A DNA stretch of 64,000 bases from Bacillus sp. OV166 (GTDB lineage: Bacteria; Bacillota; Bacilli; Bacillales; Cytobacillaceae): positions 6,209,001 to 6,273,000 of the forward strand of contig NZ_FXWM01000001.1 of NCBI RefSeq assembly GCF_900177675.1, given 5' to 3'. The number at the start of each line of letters is the position of its first letter. The stretch's first letter is position 1. The position numbers and the translations under genes are program-made. Under the pieces are notes generated by a model, which was given only the letters and a program-made list of their open reading frames with translations, ran no database searches and had not been told where the DNA came from. Positions 18,737 to 27,169 of the stretch are shown piece after piece.

Positions 18737-19690
18737 TTAGGCCGCCACGTCTCTACGTGTAAAAAGGAGCCAGGAAATCAGATTGAACACGAGGAAATAG
18801 ACAGCGAGCACTCTGATGGAAAAGGACAATGTCATTCCCTCTTGGAAAGGATGTCCGGTCAGGTACTGCGTAAGATCGGTGTTGGCGAACAACAGGTACT
18901 TGCTCCAATCGAACCGCTGCAGTGCCCCCAGAATAATATTACCCGCAAACAAGGCGCCGATGGAAAACCCGATAGCCATCGCGCTACTTCGGAAGGCGGA
19001 CGAGATCATAAAGGCCATGGTTACGTACATGACCGTGGATACACCGCCCAGCATATACGTTTTCCACAGATTGAGGACCATATTCCTTTCGACGATTTGC
19101 CCTTCCGCAGTCATGCTGATCAACGGTAGATCCATGTATCCAAAGCCGTATAAGATTCCGTTGACCGCGACGGATATGACAAACAGAGTGAGTAACAGCA
19201 GCATGCTGAACAACAGAAAAGAGATATACTTGGAGACGAGGATCTTGACCCGGCTGGCTGGCCGGATGAGCAGCAGCTTGATGGTGCCGGATGAAAATTC
19301 GCCCGCCAGACTGTCTCCCGCAATGATGGTGGTGAAAATGGTAATCACGATCATCAGATTGGCCGAACCGTTCACACCATCCCACATCGTGCCGTCCGTC
19401 GAGCGAATATTCTGCTCCAAATGATAGTCGTTGACGGCAATCTGCTGCTGATAGAACATTCGATCCTCTTCATCCAGCTTGGGCTGCTTCAGAATTTCGC
19501 TCCATTGCTGCTTCTCCTGCAGCAGTTCTGCCCGCCAGCCTTCGCCTTGCGCCTTTTTTCCATCGGAATGCCATTCAATGATGTTGACAAAAAGCACAAA
19601 AGCGGCCATAAGTCCGACCAGAATCCAAGTTCGCACCCGTCGGTAAATCTTCATATTTTCATTGAGTACTAGATTAACCAATTTGTCCAC
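18737..19690 (-). CDS. ABC-2 type exporter permease
   Basis: A 317-residue membrane subunit with an N-terminal helix (about 18-38), a large extracytoplasmic loop (about 40-110, rich in Gln and Glu) and five C-terminal helices. The ABC-2 motif is AGEFSSGTIKLLLIRPASRVKILVSK. Such permeases export drugs or peptides and give bacitracin or lantibiotic resistance. The frame overlaps the ATPase gene by 17 nt. GTG at 19690 is the open-frame start, but TTG at 19681 has the better distance to GGGGGG. Both ABC genes are much richer in G+C than the genes around them, which suggests transfer. Confidence 0.88.
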   Translation of the reverse strand: MDKLVNLVLNENMKIYRRVRTWILVGLMAAFVLFVNIIEWHSDGKKAQGEGWRAELLQEKQQWSEILKQPKLDEEDRMFYQQQIAVNDYHLEQNIRSTDGTMWDGVNGSANLMIVITIFTTIIAGDSLAGEFSSGTIKLLLIRPASRVKILVSKYISFLLFSMLLLLTLFVISVAVNGILYGFGYMDLPLISMTAEGQIVERNMVLNLWKTYMLGGVSTVMYVTMAFMISSAFRSSAMAIGFSIGALFAGNIILGALQRFDWSKYLLFANTDLTQYLTGHPFQEGMTLSFSIRVLAVYFLVFNLISWLLFTRRDVAA

Positions 19691-20606
19691 CCCCCGTTAT
19701 TTCCAAGAATCGATCTTCTAGAGACTGGGAAACCATTTGCACGCCATAGATACGAATATGGTTCTGCATCAGCCCTGCCAGAATGTCCGGGATGTGTTCC
19801 CGCTCGGTTGTGACCTCGATGATCCCCTCCTGAGCGAGCTTGACCTCCTGAACCCCATCCATCTGCCTCATGGTCACCAATGCCTGTTCCACTGGCTGTG
19901 CTTGGATTAGATACGTTTGAGCTTGATCGTTCCCATGGGTAAAATGCTGAACCGGCATCACATGGACTAGCTTTCCCTGCTGGAGGATGGCGACCCTGTC
20001 GCACATGAGCTCCATCTCGGACAACAGATGGCTGGAGACGATAACCGTGATTCCTTCCGTACGGGTCAAATGCCGCAAATAATCGCGCAGTTCGCGAATC
20101 CCCGCCGGGTCAAGACCGTTCGTCGGTTCATCGAGAATCAGCAGGGACGGCCGATGCAGCAGTGCCTGGGCGACTCCCAGACGCTGGCGCATGCCGAGCG
20201 AGTACTTTTTGACTTTGTCATGGATGCGGTTTTCCAGCTTGACCAGCGACACCACTTCGTCAATCCTTTCCTTGGTTATCCCCGGCACCATGCGGGCGTA
20301 GTGAACGAGGTTATGGTACCCGCTCAGATACTTGTACATTTCTGGACTTTCCACTATGGCGCCGACGTGCCGGATCGCTTGCTCGAATTCGGTTTTGATA
20401 TTTTTCCCCTTAATCAGTATCTGTCCCTTAGTGATCGACATCAGTCCGACGATCATGCGGATTGTGGTTGTTTTACCGGCCCCATTTGGACCAAGGAAAC
20501 CGAAAATTTCGCCTTGCGGTACGTCAAATGTAAGATCGTCGATGATGGTGGTCCGGCCAATCCGTTTGGTCACACGACTCAAGCTGATGATAGGTTCGTT
20601 GCTCAT
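19674..20606 (-). CDS. ABC exporter ATP-binding protein
   Basis: A 310-residue ATPase with Walker A GPNGAGKTT, signature YSLGMRQRLGVAQALL, Walker B LLILDEPTNGLDP and the switch His in VIVSSHLL. A C-terminal regulatory tail (about 220-310) is typical of DrrA/BcrA-type exporters. It powers the permease encoded by the overlapping downstream gene. The start has GGAGG 6 nt upstream. The G+C is clearly higher than in the adjoining XRE and DUF2975 genes, so the ABC pair appears to have been joined to a resident regulator pair. Confidence 0.94.
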   Translation of the reverse strand: MSNEPIISLSRVTKRIGRTTIIDDLTFDVPQGEIFGFLGPNGAGKTTTIRMIVGLMSITKGQILIKGKNIKTEFEQAIRHVGAIVESPEMYKYLSGYHNLVHYARMVPGITKERIDEVVSLVKLENRIHDKVKKYSLGMRQRLGVAQALLHRPSLLILDEPTNGLDPAGIRELRDYLRHLTRTEGITVIVSSHLLSEMELMCDRVAILQQGKLVHVMPVQHFTHGNDQAQTYLIQAQPVEQALVTMRQMDGVQEVKLAQEGIIEVTTEREHIPDILAGLMQNHIRIYGVQMVSQSLEDRFLEITGGGQIG

Positions 20607-20663
20607 ACATGTCCTCCTTTAATGATGATTTGGACGTTTCGTCCTTTTGTTCACAATGCCTTA

Positions 20664-20885
20664 TTAATCTTGGATGTCTTCATCACTTCGGTATTCTAAA
20701 ATATCTCCTGGCTGACATTCTAATGCCTTACAAATCGCTTCTAAAGTTGAAAGCCTAATTGCTTTTGCCTTTCCATTTTTCAATATAGAAAGGTTAGCCA
20801 TCGTGATTCCAACCCTTTCCGAGAGTTCTGTTACGCTCATTTTCCTTTTCGCCAGCATCACATCAATATTGATTATCATTGCCAT
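20664..20885 (-). CDS. XRE-family HTH regulator (YozG-like)
   Basis: A 73-residue DNA-binding protein consisting of one Cro/C1 helix-turn-helix (MSVTELSERVGITMANLSILKNGKAKAIRLSTLEAICKALECQPGDIL). Such short regulators pair with DUF2975 membrane proteins in Bacillus (yozG-yoaS). The ATG at 20885 is chosen because GAGGTG lies 6 nt upstream; the longer frame from 20894 starts inside the ribosome site. It follows the DUF2975 gene by about 10 nt and precedes the ABC genes by 57 nt, so all four may be co-transcribed. Confidence 0.9.
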   Translation of the reverse strand: MAMIINIDVMLAKRKMSVTELSERVGITMANLSILKNGKAKAIRLSTLEAICKALECQPGDILEYRSDEDIQD

Positions 20886-20895
20886 TGTTATCACC

Positions 20896-21372
20896 TCAGA
20901 CGATTAAGTCATTTTCCGATTTTATATCAATCGCTTCTTGTAAAAGTCTTTGAAGAACAGCAGCGAATACTGCGATTACTATTGAAGCAAAGATAGGGAC
21001 CATTCCGATTATGATGAGACCTGGGGCATCGTCTAGATCTGCTACGAGATAAACAAATGGCAAAATGACCACATACAAACCACTGATTGTCATTGCACAG
21101 ATTTTAATATTCTTTAGAGCTTTAACAGACAATTCAGAGAAAGCTTGATTCTTGTCAATATAACTTAAAAGTTTAAGAGCCTGATACAATGCAACGAAAA
21201 ACGGGATCACTGATACATACATACCTATTAAAATGGGATATAGGATATGGGCATAATCTAGATTTACTGAATTCTTAGCTAACCAAGGCAACCCAAATAT
21301 ACACAAAGCAAGAACTGGAGTTCCAATAAGGAAAACAGCCATCCTTAAAAATAGTGTTGACCCTCGTTTCAT
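20896..21372 (-). CDS. DUF2975 membrane protein (YoaS-like)
   Basis: A 158-residue protein with four predicted membrane helices (about 9-28, 45-67, 96-118 and 125-148) and the DUF2975 pattern, including LLSYIDKNQAFSELSVKALKNIK and IFASIVIAVFAAVLQRLLQEAIDIKSENDL. The function is unknown; the usual partner is the XRE regulator encoded directly downstream, as here. The ATG at 21372 has GAGGTGG 5 nt before it. Upstream there is an AT-rich region and a bidirectional terminator at 21564-21600. Confidence 0.9.
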   Translation of the reverse strand: MKRGSTLFLRMAVFLIGTPVLALCIFGLPWLAKNSVNLDYAHILYPILIGMYVSVIPFFVALYQALKLLSYIDKNQAFSELSVKALKNIKICAMTISGLYVVILPFVYLVADLDDAPGLIIIGMVPIFASIVIAVFAAVLQRLLQEAIDIKSENDLIV

Positions 21373-21563
21373 AAAAACCACCTCACATATTTATTATCTA
21401 TTTGAAATTTAACACGTTATTTATTGATTTACAATAAACTTTTATTATTTTTTATAATATTTTTATTGATAACCAAATATTAATTTTATACAAAAATAAA
21501 AAACATTCCTCATTACTAAGAAATGCTCTATAAAAAGCTAAATTATGTATCTTATGACTATAT

Positions 21564-21600
21564 AAACAACCTCAGCCTTTACGGGCTTGAGGGTTGTTTA
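21564..21600. terminator. Bidirectional hairpin between YkgA and DUF2975 genes
   Basis: AAACAACCTCAGCC pairs with GGCTTGAGGGTTGTTT with small internal mismatches. It lies directly after the ykgA-like gene on the minus strand. Confidence 0.7.
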
Positions 21601-21624
21601 AATGGTCATTTTTATATGATTATT

Positions 21625-22482
21625 TTACATTTCTCGTAAGATAGGAAGGGTACAATAACGGAAGGAGCCACCAGATTTAATGATTTCTGTGATATCCACT
21701 TCAATAACTTGAAAGCCTCGGTTACGAAGCTGCTTGTTTACCTTCTCGTTGACCGGCAGACTTAATACCCGTTTGTTCCCGATACTCAATACATTTGTAC
21801 CTAATTGAAATTGTTCTTCTTCCGAAACCTCAATTAATTCATAGCGTGAAGCAAAAAGCTCGATGTCTTTTTTCGTTAAGGCATTTGGGTAAATAAGGGC
21901 CACATCAGGAGAAACAACATTAAATATACAATCCAGATGCAGGTATTTTGCTTTAAAAGAGATGGGAATGACATTGAATTGATTCAAAAGACGCTGTAAT
22001 TGATCAGCAGCTTTTTGGTCCGTTCGATTGCTGAGCCCCACGTAAATTCTTTCCCGATCAATCACAACATCTCCGCCCTCAATTCGTTCCTCGGCTAAAT
22101 TATAATAAGAGATTTCTTCATCCTCGAGCCATTGTTTTAAAACGTTTTCCTCCCCTGCGCGAACATCTGTTGCCATATTAGCAACAAAGATTGTTTGCCC
22201 TAGAGTAAAACCAATATCCCGGGTAAAGACCTGTTCAGGATATTTTTTATGATAAGGCAATAAAATAACTTCGATGCCATTCTGCTTTAGCGTTTTGACA
22301 AATTTACTGTGCTGCTCAAGCGCGCGTTCAATATGGATACCTTCATTCTTAAAATGCTCTTGCGTTTCATTAATTACTTCGCGGATCGTCATATATTGAG
22401 GCTGACAAAGGATTACTCGTTTTAATACATCGTATTCACTCATGCAAAAAGTCTTGTTGTTTGTCTTTGGGATTTCTGCCAT
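21625..22482 (-). CDS. ykgA: Amidino hydrolase, DDAH/arginine deiminase superfamily (YkgA-like)
   Basis: A 285-residue cytoplasmic enzyme of the guanidino-group-modifying superfamily. Active-site landmarks: FTRDIGF (about residue 88-94, substrate Asp), IEGGDVV (about 138), the catalytic His in YLHLDCIF (about 183-190) and the nucleophile Cys in GGSFRYCTLPI near the C-terminus. Family members hydrolyse arginine, dimethylarginine or similar substrates to citrulline-type products. The closest B. subtilis relative is YkgA, whose substrate is uncertain. AGGAGGGCAGCAAA precedes the ATG. It is transcribed alone, ending in the hairpin at 21564-21600. Confidence 0.85.
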   Translation of the reverse strand: MAEIPKTNNKTFCMSEYDVLKRVILCQPQYMTIREVINETQEHFKNEGIHIERALEQHSKFVKTLKQNGIEVILLPYHKKYPEQVFTRDIGFTLGQTIFVANMATDVRAGEENVLKQWLEDEEISYYNLAEERIEGGDVVIDRERIYVGLSNRTDQKAADQLQRLLNQFNVIPISFKAKYLHLDCIFNVVSPDVALIYPNALTKKDIELFASRYELIEVSEEEQFQLGTNVLSIGNKRVLSLPVNEKVNKQLRNRGFQVIEVDITEIIKSGGSFRYCTLPILREM

Positions 22483-22648
22483 TTTGCTGCCCTCCTGCGT
22501 TCTCTTTTTAAATTAGGTTTTCCTAATCTATCGTTAATATTACAAACAGAGACAATAGGAAATCTCTTTGCATCATAGGGTCTTTAATGAAGGAATTTCC
22601 TCTTTTAACAAATGGGGATAAATCATTAATAAGAATACTATTTCCGAT

Positions 22649-22713
22649 AGTTTGTAGCTGCAAAGGGAGCAAGAGTAATCGACCGCAATGTGACGGATTA
22701 CACCCTTGCCTAA
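22649..22713 (+). pseudogene. Truncated DUF2922 gene (cassette 2 relic)
   Basis: The last 20 codons of DUF2922 (VAAKGARVIDRNVTDYTLA and stop), nearly identical in DNA to the end of the gene at 16869. The upstream sequence shows no similarity, so the join at 22649 is a recombination or insertion boundary. Confidence 0.85.
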
Positions 22714-22721
22714 TAAGGAAG

Positions 22722-22752
22722 AGAGGCCGGATTCGTTACCAGCCTCTTTTTA
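22722..22752 (+). terminator. Intracassette hairpin, cassette 2
   Basis: AGAGGCCGG...CCAGCCTCTTTTT, equivalent to 17096-17130 with a shorter loop. Confidence 0.65.
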
Positions 22753-22777
22753 TAAACAATGGAAGGAGGAGAGAAAA

Positions 22778-22921
22778 GTGGAGCAGTTGATTCCAATCAT
22801 CAGCCAGGTGGGATTCCCCATCGTTGTGACGCTTTATTTGCTTTACCGAATTGAAGCAAAGCTTGATTTGGTCGTCCAGTCGATACAGACACTTCCTGAG
22901 CGGATGAGGGAGCGAATATAA
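22778..22921 (+). CDS. YvrJ family small membrane protein (cassette 2)
   Basis: An intact 47-residue YvrJ copy with a GTG start after GGAGGAG, differing from the 17157 copy by a few residues (E for D at position 2, I for L in VQSIQTLPE). It has lost its DUF1659 partner and all but the tail of DUF2922, so it is either expressed from a new upstream promoter or a silent relic. The family terminator follows. Confidence 0.82.
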   Translation: MEQLIPIISQVGFPIVVTLYLLYRIEAKLDLVVQSIQTLPERMRERI

Positions 22922-22927
22922 AAAAGA

Positions 22928-22980
22928 GAAACCACCTAGCCTCTACTATCAAGTAGATCTAAGGTGGTTTCTTGTTTTTA
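22928..22980 (+). terminator. Terminator of cassette 2
   Basis: The same GAAACCACC...GGTGGTTTC hairpin and T tract as after cassette 1. Confidence 0.85.
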
Positions 22981-23005
22981 TTCTTTCAGTTTCCACAATC
23001 TAAAA

Positions 23006-23045
23006 CCCTAGCATTCTTAGACAAATTCCGGGGCGTGAGAGGCAC
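23006..23045. repeat. GTGACAGGCAC-family dispersed repeat
   Basis: CTAGCATTCTTAGACAAATT then CCGGGGCGTGAGAGGCAC, at the same distance from the yvrJ terminator as in cassette 1. Confidence 0.7.
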
Positions 23046-23055
23046 TGGATTCTAA

Positions 23056-25443
23056 TTAAGGCTTCACACTTATGATCGTGGTCCAGCTGCTATACACCTT
23101 GGTTTTGCCAACCATTCTATAGGCTCTTAATTTATAATAATAAGTCCTTCCTCTTGTTAAACCACTGTTCGTGTAATATAAGGAAGTGGTACTTTTTAGG
23201 AGAGTATAGGCTCCTGAGCTCGAAGTAGCTCTGTAAAGTTCATAACCACTGGCGCCTGCTACAGCACTCCATGTCAGCTTAAAGCTGGTCGAACTTACTC
23301 TAGCTGCTTTGAAGTTAGCCGGAACAGATGGTAGAGGTTTTGCAAAAACAACAGCCGATAAATTACTATAAACCTTCGTACTTCCGACCATGCGGTAGGC
23401 TCTAATTTTATAGTAATAGGGTGTATTTGTAACAAGCCCTGAATTATTAAAAATTGTGGATGTGGTTGAGCCTGCATAATAATAAGACCCCGTACTTGAG
23501 GTTGCCCGATATACCTCATATCCGCTTGCGCCACTAACAGCTGTCCAGCTCGTTTTGATACTATTATAAGCCGATGATGCTGCCTTGGCTGAAGATGGTG
23601 TCGCAAGGACTGGTTTGGCAGAAACGACCGAACTATAACCACTATAGGCTGATGGTGTTACAGTTTTATAGGCTCTAACCTTATAGTAATAAGCCGTCCC
23701 CGTATTCAGAGATGTGCTGCTATATGACGTACTCGTCGTAGACGCTATTTTTGTATAAGTCCCCGTGCTGGATGTTGATCGATAAATCTCATATCCTGAG
23801 GCGCCGCTAACGGCTGACCAAGATAAGTTCACGCTATTGTAAGTACTTGCCACGGCCTTCAAATTCGCTGGTGATGCAAGTTTTACAGTGATTTGGCGTG
23901 TAACAGTCGTTTCATTCCCTGACGAGTCCGTAACAGTATACGTCAACGTGTATACGCCGGCAGTCTTACTGTTGACTAAACCATTAATTTTTATGGCACT
24001 TGTCACATCTCCATCTGAGTTATCCATGGCAGTTACGCCAACTCTTGGATCAAACGTTGTGTTCACATAAATCGTCTTCGATGTTGCCCCTGAAATGACT
24101 GGTTTTATGTTATCAACAATGGGTGGGGTCGCATATTGTCTGTTTAAAACAGTACCGGGATAGTAGAAAGATAAAATGTCCTTGTACAGGATACCTGCAG
24201 CTGCACGGTGATTAGCACCATATTGACTTAAACCTACACCATGTCCGTTCCCGGAGCCTGAAAACACAAAAGCATCGTTGGTTTCGTTCATGGAAAACAA
24301 ATTGCTCTTCAAGTCTCTTGAACCGACCTTCTTAGGGTCGTTTGTGCCGATGATTGTACGCATATCGTCTGCAAGCTGGTTATTGATACTTGCGGTTTGA
24401 AGTTCAAGCTCCCCATTTGAATTGAAAACGTCTTTTACAAAAAATTCGAGCGATAGATTACTTTTTGAAAATCGACCACTTTCGGTAGGCTCGTAAAAGG
24501 AAACCTTAGGGATGGCAACAATTTTGATTTGTTTACCACTCAATCCTGATAGATTTTTCATCATCCATTTTTTAATGTTGTTTGCGTACATGGCATCTAT
24601 TTCATTCGAAAAATCCCACCAGCTGTCTGGATTTTTGAGGTCCAATGAAGTGATATCCATTTGCTGTTTATGTAAGGTAGCTGCCCAGGTATTTGTCGTA
24701 TCGTACTCGTCGGTTTGAACCTTAAAATACGGAAGGGATTTTGGGTACCAGACATTAAATAGTTTTTCCGTTTTTCCACCGTTAGAGGCAGAGAAAACAG
24801 CATCAATGACATTCCCACCATAGGTTAAGATTTCACCTTCTGTCGCGTCAACTGCCTCAGATGATCTAGGATGTAAGCTTGTCACGCCTCCATATACCTG
24901 AAAAGTGGTAGTATCATTGATCACCTGGTTCAAACGAAAATACGCATAGGTTCGGGCTGAAACCGCCTGTGCCTTTAGGGCCTCCATCGGCCAAAGCGCA
25001 GGCATTTCATCCGGGACAACACTCTTTACATAATCTTCGAAATTAATAGTGTTAATCGGCCTGACATATTGTTTATCTTCAACCGTAAAAAGAAAACTGC
25101 CGGCGTATTCACGATTATTGATGACGGCATGATCATTACTTTTAACCGGAGTGATTGATAATTCACTCCCGGAGGCTAATTCAATACTTCCATCATATAA
25201 TCCAAGTGTTTCATTCTCTACCTTCACTGAATAACCTCGGTCGCTAGTTAATAGATTCGTGGAATCGCCGTTTAAGTAGTAGCTGCCCTCTATGTTTAGT
25301 GAAATACTTGACTGATTACCTAAAAAATTCCTTAACTTTACTTGAACCTGTGGTTCTGTCGCAATCGTTTCTGCCTTTTTATTACTTGGAACCATCCCCA
25401 AGCAGACAACGAATACAATTAGGTAGATTAATAGTTTTTTCAT
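23056..25443 (-). CDS. Secreted SpoIID/LytB-domain protein with Ig-like and three fibronectin III domains
   Basis: A 795-residue exported protein. Order: signal peptide (MKKLLIYLIVFVVCLGMVPS); N-terminal region; SpoIID/LytB domain (about 115-450) with INFEDYVKSVVPDEMPALWP, EALKAQAVSARTYA, VFSASNGGKTE and GNGHGVGLSQYGA; a DUF5011 Ig-like domain (about 465-540, VGVTAMDNSDGDVT, YTVTDSSGNETTV); three fibronectin III repeats with the motif SGASGYE(I/V/L)YR. SpoIID itself is a sporulation lytic transglycosylase; longer LytB-type relatives are cell-wall modifiers. The C-terminal modules probably bind wall or polysaccharide. The start at 25443 is preceded by GAGAGGA. It is transcribed alone. Confidence 0.92.
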   Translation of the reverse strand: MKKLLIYLIVFVVCLGMVPSNKKAETIATEPQVQVKLRNFLGNQSSISLNIEGSYYLNGDSTNLLTSDRGYSVKVENETLGLYDGSIELASGSELSITPVKSNDHAVINNREYAGSFLFTVEDKQYVRPINTINFEDYVKSVVPDEMPALWPMEALKAQAVSARTYAYFRLNQVINDTTTFQVYGGVTSLHPRSSEAVDATEGEILTYGGNVIDAVFSASNGGKTEKLFNVWYPKSLPYFKVQTDEYDTTNTWAATLHKQQMDITSLDLKNPDSWWDFSNEIDAMYANNIKKWMMKNLSGLSGKQIKIVAIPKVSFYEPTESGRFSKSNLSLEFFVKDVFNSNGELELQTASINNQLADDMRTIIGTNDPKKVGSRDLKSNLFSMNETNDAFVFSGSGNGHGVGLSQYGANHRAAAGILYKDILSFYYPGTVLNRQYATPPIVDNIKPVISGATSKTIYVNTTFDPRVGVTAMDNSDGDVTSAIKINGLVNSKTAGVYTLTYTVTDSSGNETTVTRQITVKLASPANLKAVASTYNSVNLSWSAVSGASGYEIYRSTSSTGTYTKIASTTSTSYSSTSLNTGTAYYYKVRAYKTVTPSAYSGYSSVVSAKPVLATPSSAKAASSAYNSIKTSWTAVSGASGYEVYRATSSTGSYYYAGSTTSTIFNNSGLVTNTPYYYKIRAYRMVGSTKVYSNLSAVVFAKPLPSVPANFKAARVSSTSFKLTWSAVAGASGYELYRATSSSGAYTLLKSTTSLYYTNSGLTRGRTYYYKLRAYRMVGKTKVYSSWTTIISVKP

Positions 25444-25497
25444 AAGAAAATCCTCTCTCTTTGTTTCATATCTTAATAATACTTCTTTTTCTACCAT

Positions 25498-25954
25498 ATT
25501 TCCTCATTTGTCCTAAAAAATAGGAATCCCGGTGACTGGCACCTGAATCTTTCATTCTACCATTTTCCACCAATCAGAACCTTCCATCTTCGACAAATGA
25601 CGATTACATTCTTCCTAATTAAACGTTTGATTGAAAGTGCCACAAACCCTTTTGAAAAAGGAACTTTAGCCTCGATTCTAGAGAATTTCTTGTCGAGGAA
25701 ATGCTCTGCTTTCTTCTCAAATTCTACAAAGCTAGCCAATAAAAATGGCTTTCTACAATCATCGACGGGTTCTTACAACATAGCATGTTAATCAAACGAT
25801 TGTGTAAAAATGGAATAAATCCCGTTGTTTAAAGCTTTCCCTCTTGATTTAGGTAAAATAATTGTCGGGGAACGACTAGATTTTAATAGATTATTCCTCC
25901 AGATTAGCAATAATGATCTTTTTCGTCTAAATACTGCATTCTTTGGCAAATACC
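25498..25954. other. Intergenic stretch without a supported gene
   Basis: Contains a fragment of the GTGACAGGCAC family (CCCGGTGACTGGCAC, 25529-25543) and short pieces recalling the repeat at 25955 (for example AAACGTTTGATTGAAA near 25620 and CTTTTGAAAAAGGAAC near 25649). The open frames here have no ribosome site and look like chance. Confidence 0.5.
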
Positions 25955-26193
25955 TTGTTTTTCTCCTTTTACACAAACGATTGGTTAAAACTCTCCACAG
26001 TACCCGTCATGACTGGATTTATCACTTAAAATACCTGAAAAGACTGTCGATTGCCGTCTCCAACCATTCCTTTTTGAAAAAGGAACCCAAGTGGACATCT
26101 GAATTAGGATTTCTCCCAATTCATATATGTGACCTTTACTGAGTGTCCTCTAGTAAACCTAGTTACAGAATAAATATAGGTGGTTATCAAAAG
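25955..26193. repeat. Dispersed repeat of about 240 bp, copy 2
   Basis: About 80% identical by eye to 56957-57197. Shared landmarks are TTACACAAACGATTGGTTAA, CATGACTGGA, AATACCTGAAAAGA, CCTTTTTGAAAAAGGAACCC, CTGAATTAGGATTTC and CTCTAGTAAACC. A diverged part-copy is at 1388-1525. Confidence 0.8.
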
Positions 26194-26298
26194 GAGAAAA
26201 TTGTATTTGGTCAGCCATTTTTTTGCGAAACGACACCATTTGTTTGAATAAATCCATACGTTAGTTATAAATCATTTTTCGAACAATCTAAAGTATCA

Positions 26299-26586
26299 TC
26301 ATTTCGTATAGGTTTTATCTACCTTCATTGTTGTAATTAGCAATTGAACTGTAATGATTAACATTAAAATCAAAATTACAGCGCTCATATAGTATTGAAT
26401 ATTAGGTTTATATCCATATTTACTGAATAGAAAAAAAGATACGATAAACAAAAAAGATAAAAACAGCTCAAAAATTAATGTAATAATAAAAAATAGTACA
26501 TAAGGAATAACAATCTCTTTGTGAGAAACGTGTTTTAAAGTTAATCCCTCCCAACATAAGTCTGCTAATTTATTTATTTTCCTCAT
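26299..26586 (-). CDS. Small two-helix membrane protein, unknown function
   Basis: 95 residues from the ATG at 26586, with AGGAG 8 nt upstream (the open frame starts at 26610 within the leader). A short basic N-terminus (MRKINKLADLCWEG) is followed by two long hydrophobic segments (about 28-54 and 63-86) and a charged tail. No family is recognised. It is transcribed alone between the dispersed repeat and a strong terminator. Confidence 0.6.
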   Translation of the reverse strand: MRKINKLADLCWEGLTLKHVSHKEIVIPYVLFFIITLIFELFLSFLFIVSFFLFSKYGYKPNIQYYMSAVILILMLIITVQLLITTMKVDKTYTK

Positions 26587-26768
26587 TGGTACCACTCCTA
26601 TTAATCCCAACTCAAATCAATTGCGTCAATTAAAGAATATATAAACATGACCAATTATTTCCTTATTATTAGAAAAATAAACTATTATTTTTCATTTATT
26701 GTATTTGCGTTGGTTTTATGGTGGTACCTCTAATTTAAAAATAGGTATTAATAATGAACTTTAAGCAT

Positions 26769-26806
26769 AACAAAAAGGCTTCACGGGGAGCGAAGCCTTT
26801 TTTGTT
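26769..26806. terminator. Bidirectional terminator
   Basis: AACAAAAAGGCTTC pairs with GAAGCCTTTTTTGTT around a 9-nt loop. It terminates the minus-strand gene at 26849 and possibly convergent transcription. Confidence 0.88.
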
Positions 26807-26848
26807 AACAGAGTTCATATTATTCTAATCTTGATGTAAATTAATATT

Positions 26849-27022
26849 CTAGCCTACTTTACTTTCTTCTATGGCATGTTGCCAACTTGGGTAGTAATAC
26901 AAAGCACTCCGCATTAAATCAGGATAAAGTTGTTTTACCTCTTTTTTACGTAGAGAATTACCTTGGTTCTGTAACTTCTGGATCTGAGTAATGACTTCCT
27001 TTGATGTGAATGGAATATCCAT
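26849..27022 (-). CDS. 57-residue protein resembling a single homing-endonuclease-associated repeat
   Basis: A frame below 60 codons (begins MDIPFTSKEV, ends IEESKVG) with GGGAGG 8 nt before the ATG and a terminator downstream. The second half (SLRKKEVKQLYPDLMRSALY, then YYPSWQHAIEES) has the spacing of the homing-endonuclease-associated repeat: a basic helix, a P-x-L turn, then an aromatic-(G/P)-S-W..A helix. This helix-turn-helix unit is thought to bind DNA. As a one-repeat stand-alone protein its role is unknown. A similar small protein lies at 32957-33145. Confidence 0.65.
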   Translation of the reverse strand: MDIPFTSKEVITQIQKLQNQGNSLRKKEVKQLYPDLMRSALYYYPSWQHAIEESKVG

Positions 27023-27169
27023 TTTTCATTCCTCCCTTTCCAAGTTATCTTTACTATTTTCCCCTTTGGCTAACAATATAAAACCTAAAAACAAAACTTT
27101 GCACTAAAAACTCCTTTTGTGTTCATAAAATATTGCTTTTTTAGTGAGTTCAAGGAATCCTTATATTTC

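Noticed and set aside
18816..20699. Long plus-strand frames (up to 223 codons) opposite the ABC exporter genes
   Set aside because: Antisense shadows in GC-rich coding DNA; the minus-strand frames carry Walker motifs and membrane helices.
25825..26142. 105-codon plus-strand frame, with a similar one at 56953-57156
   Set aside because: Both lie in a dispersed repeat and lack ribosome sites; similarity of the translations follows from DNA similarity.
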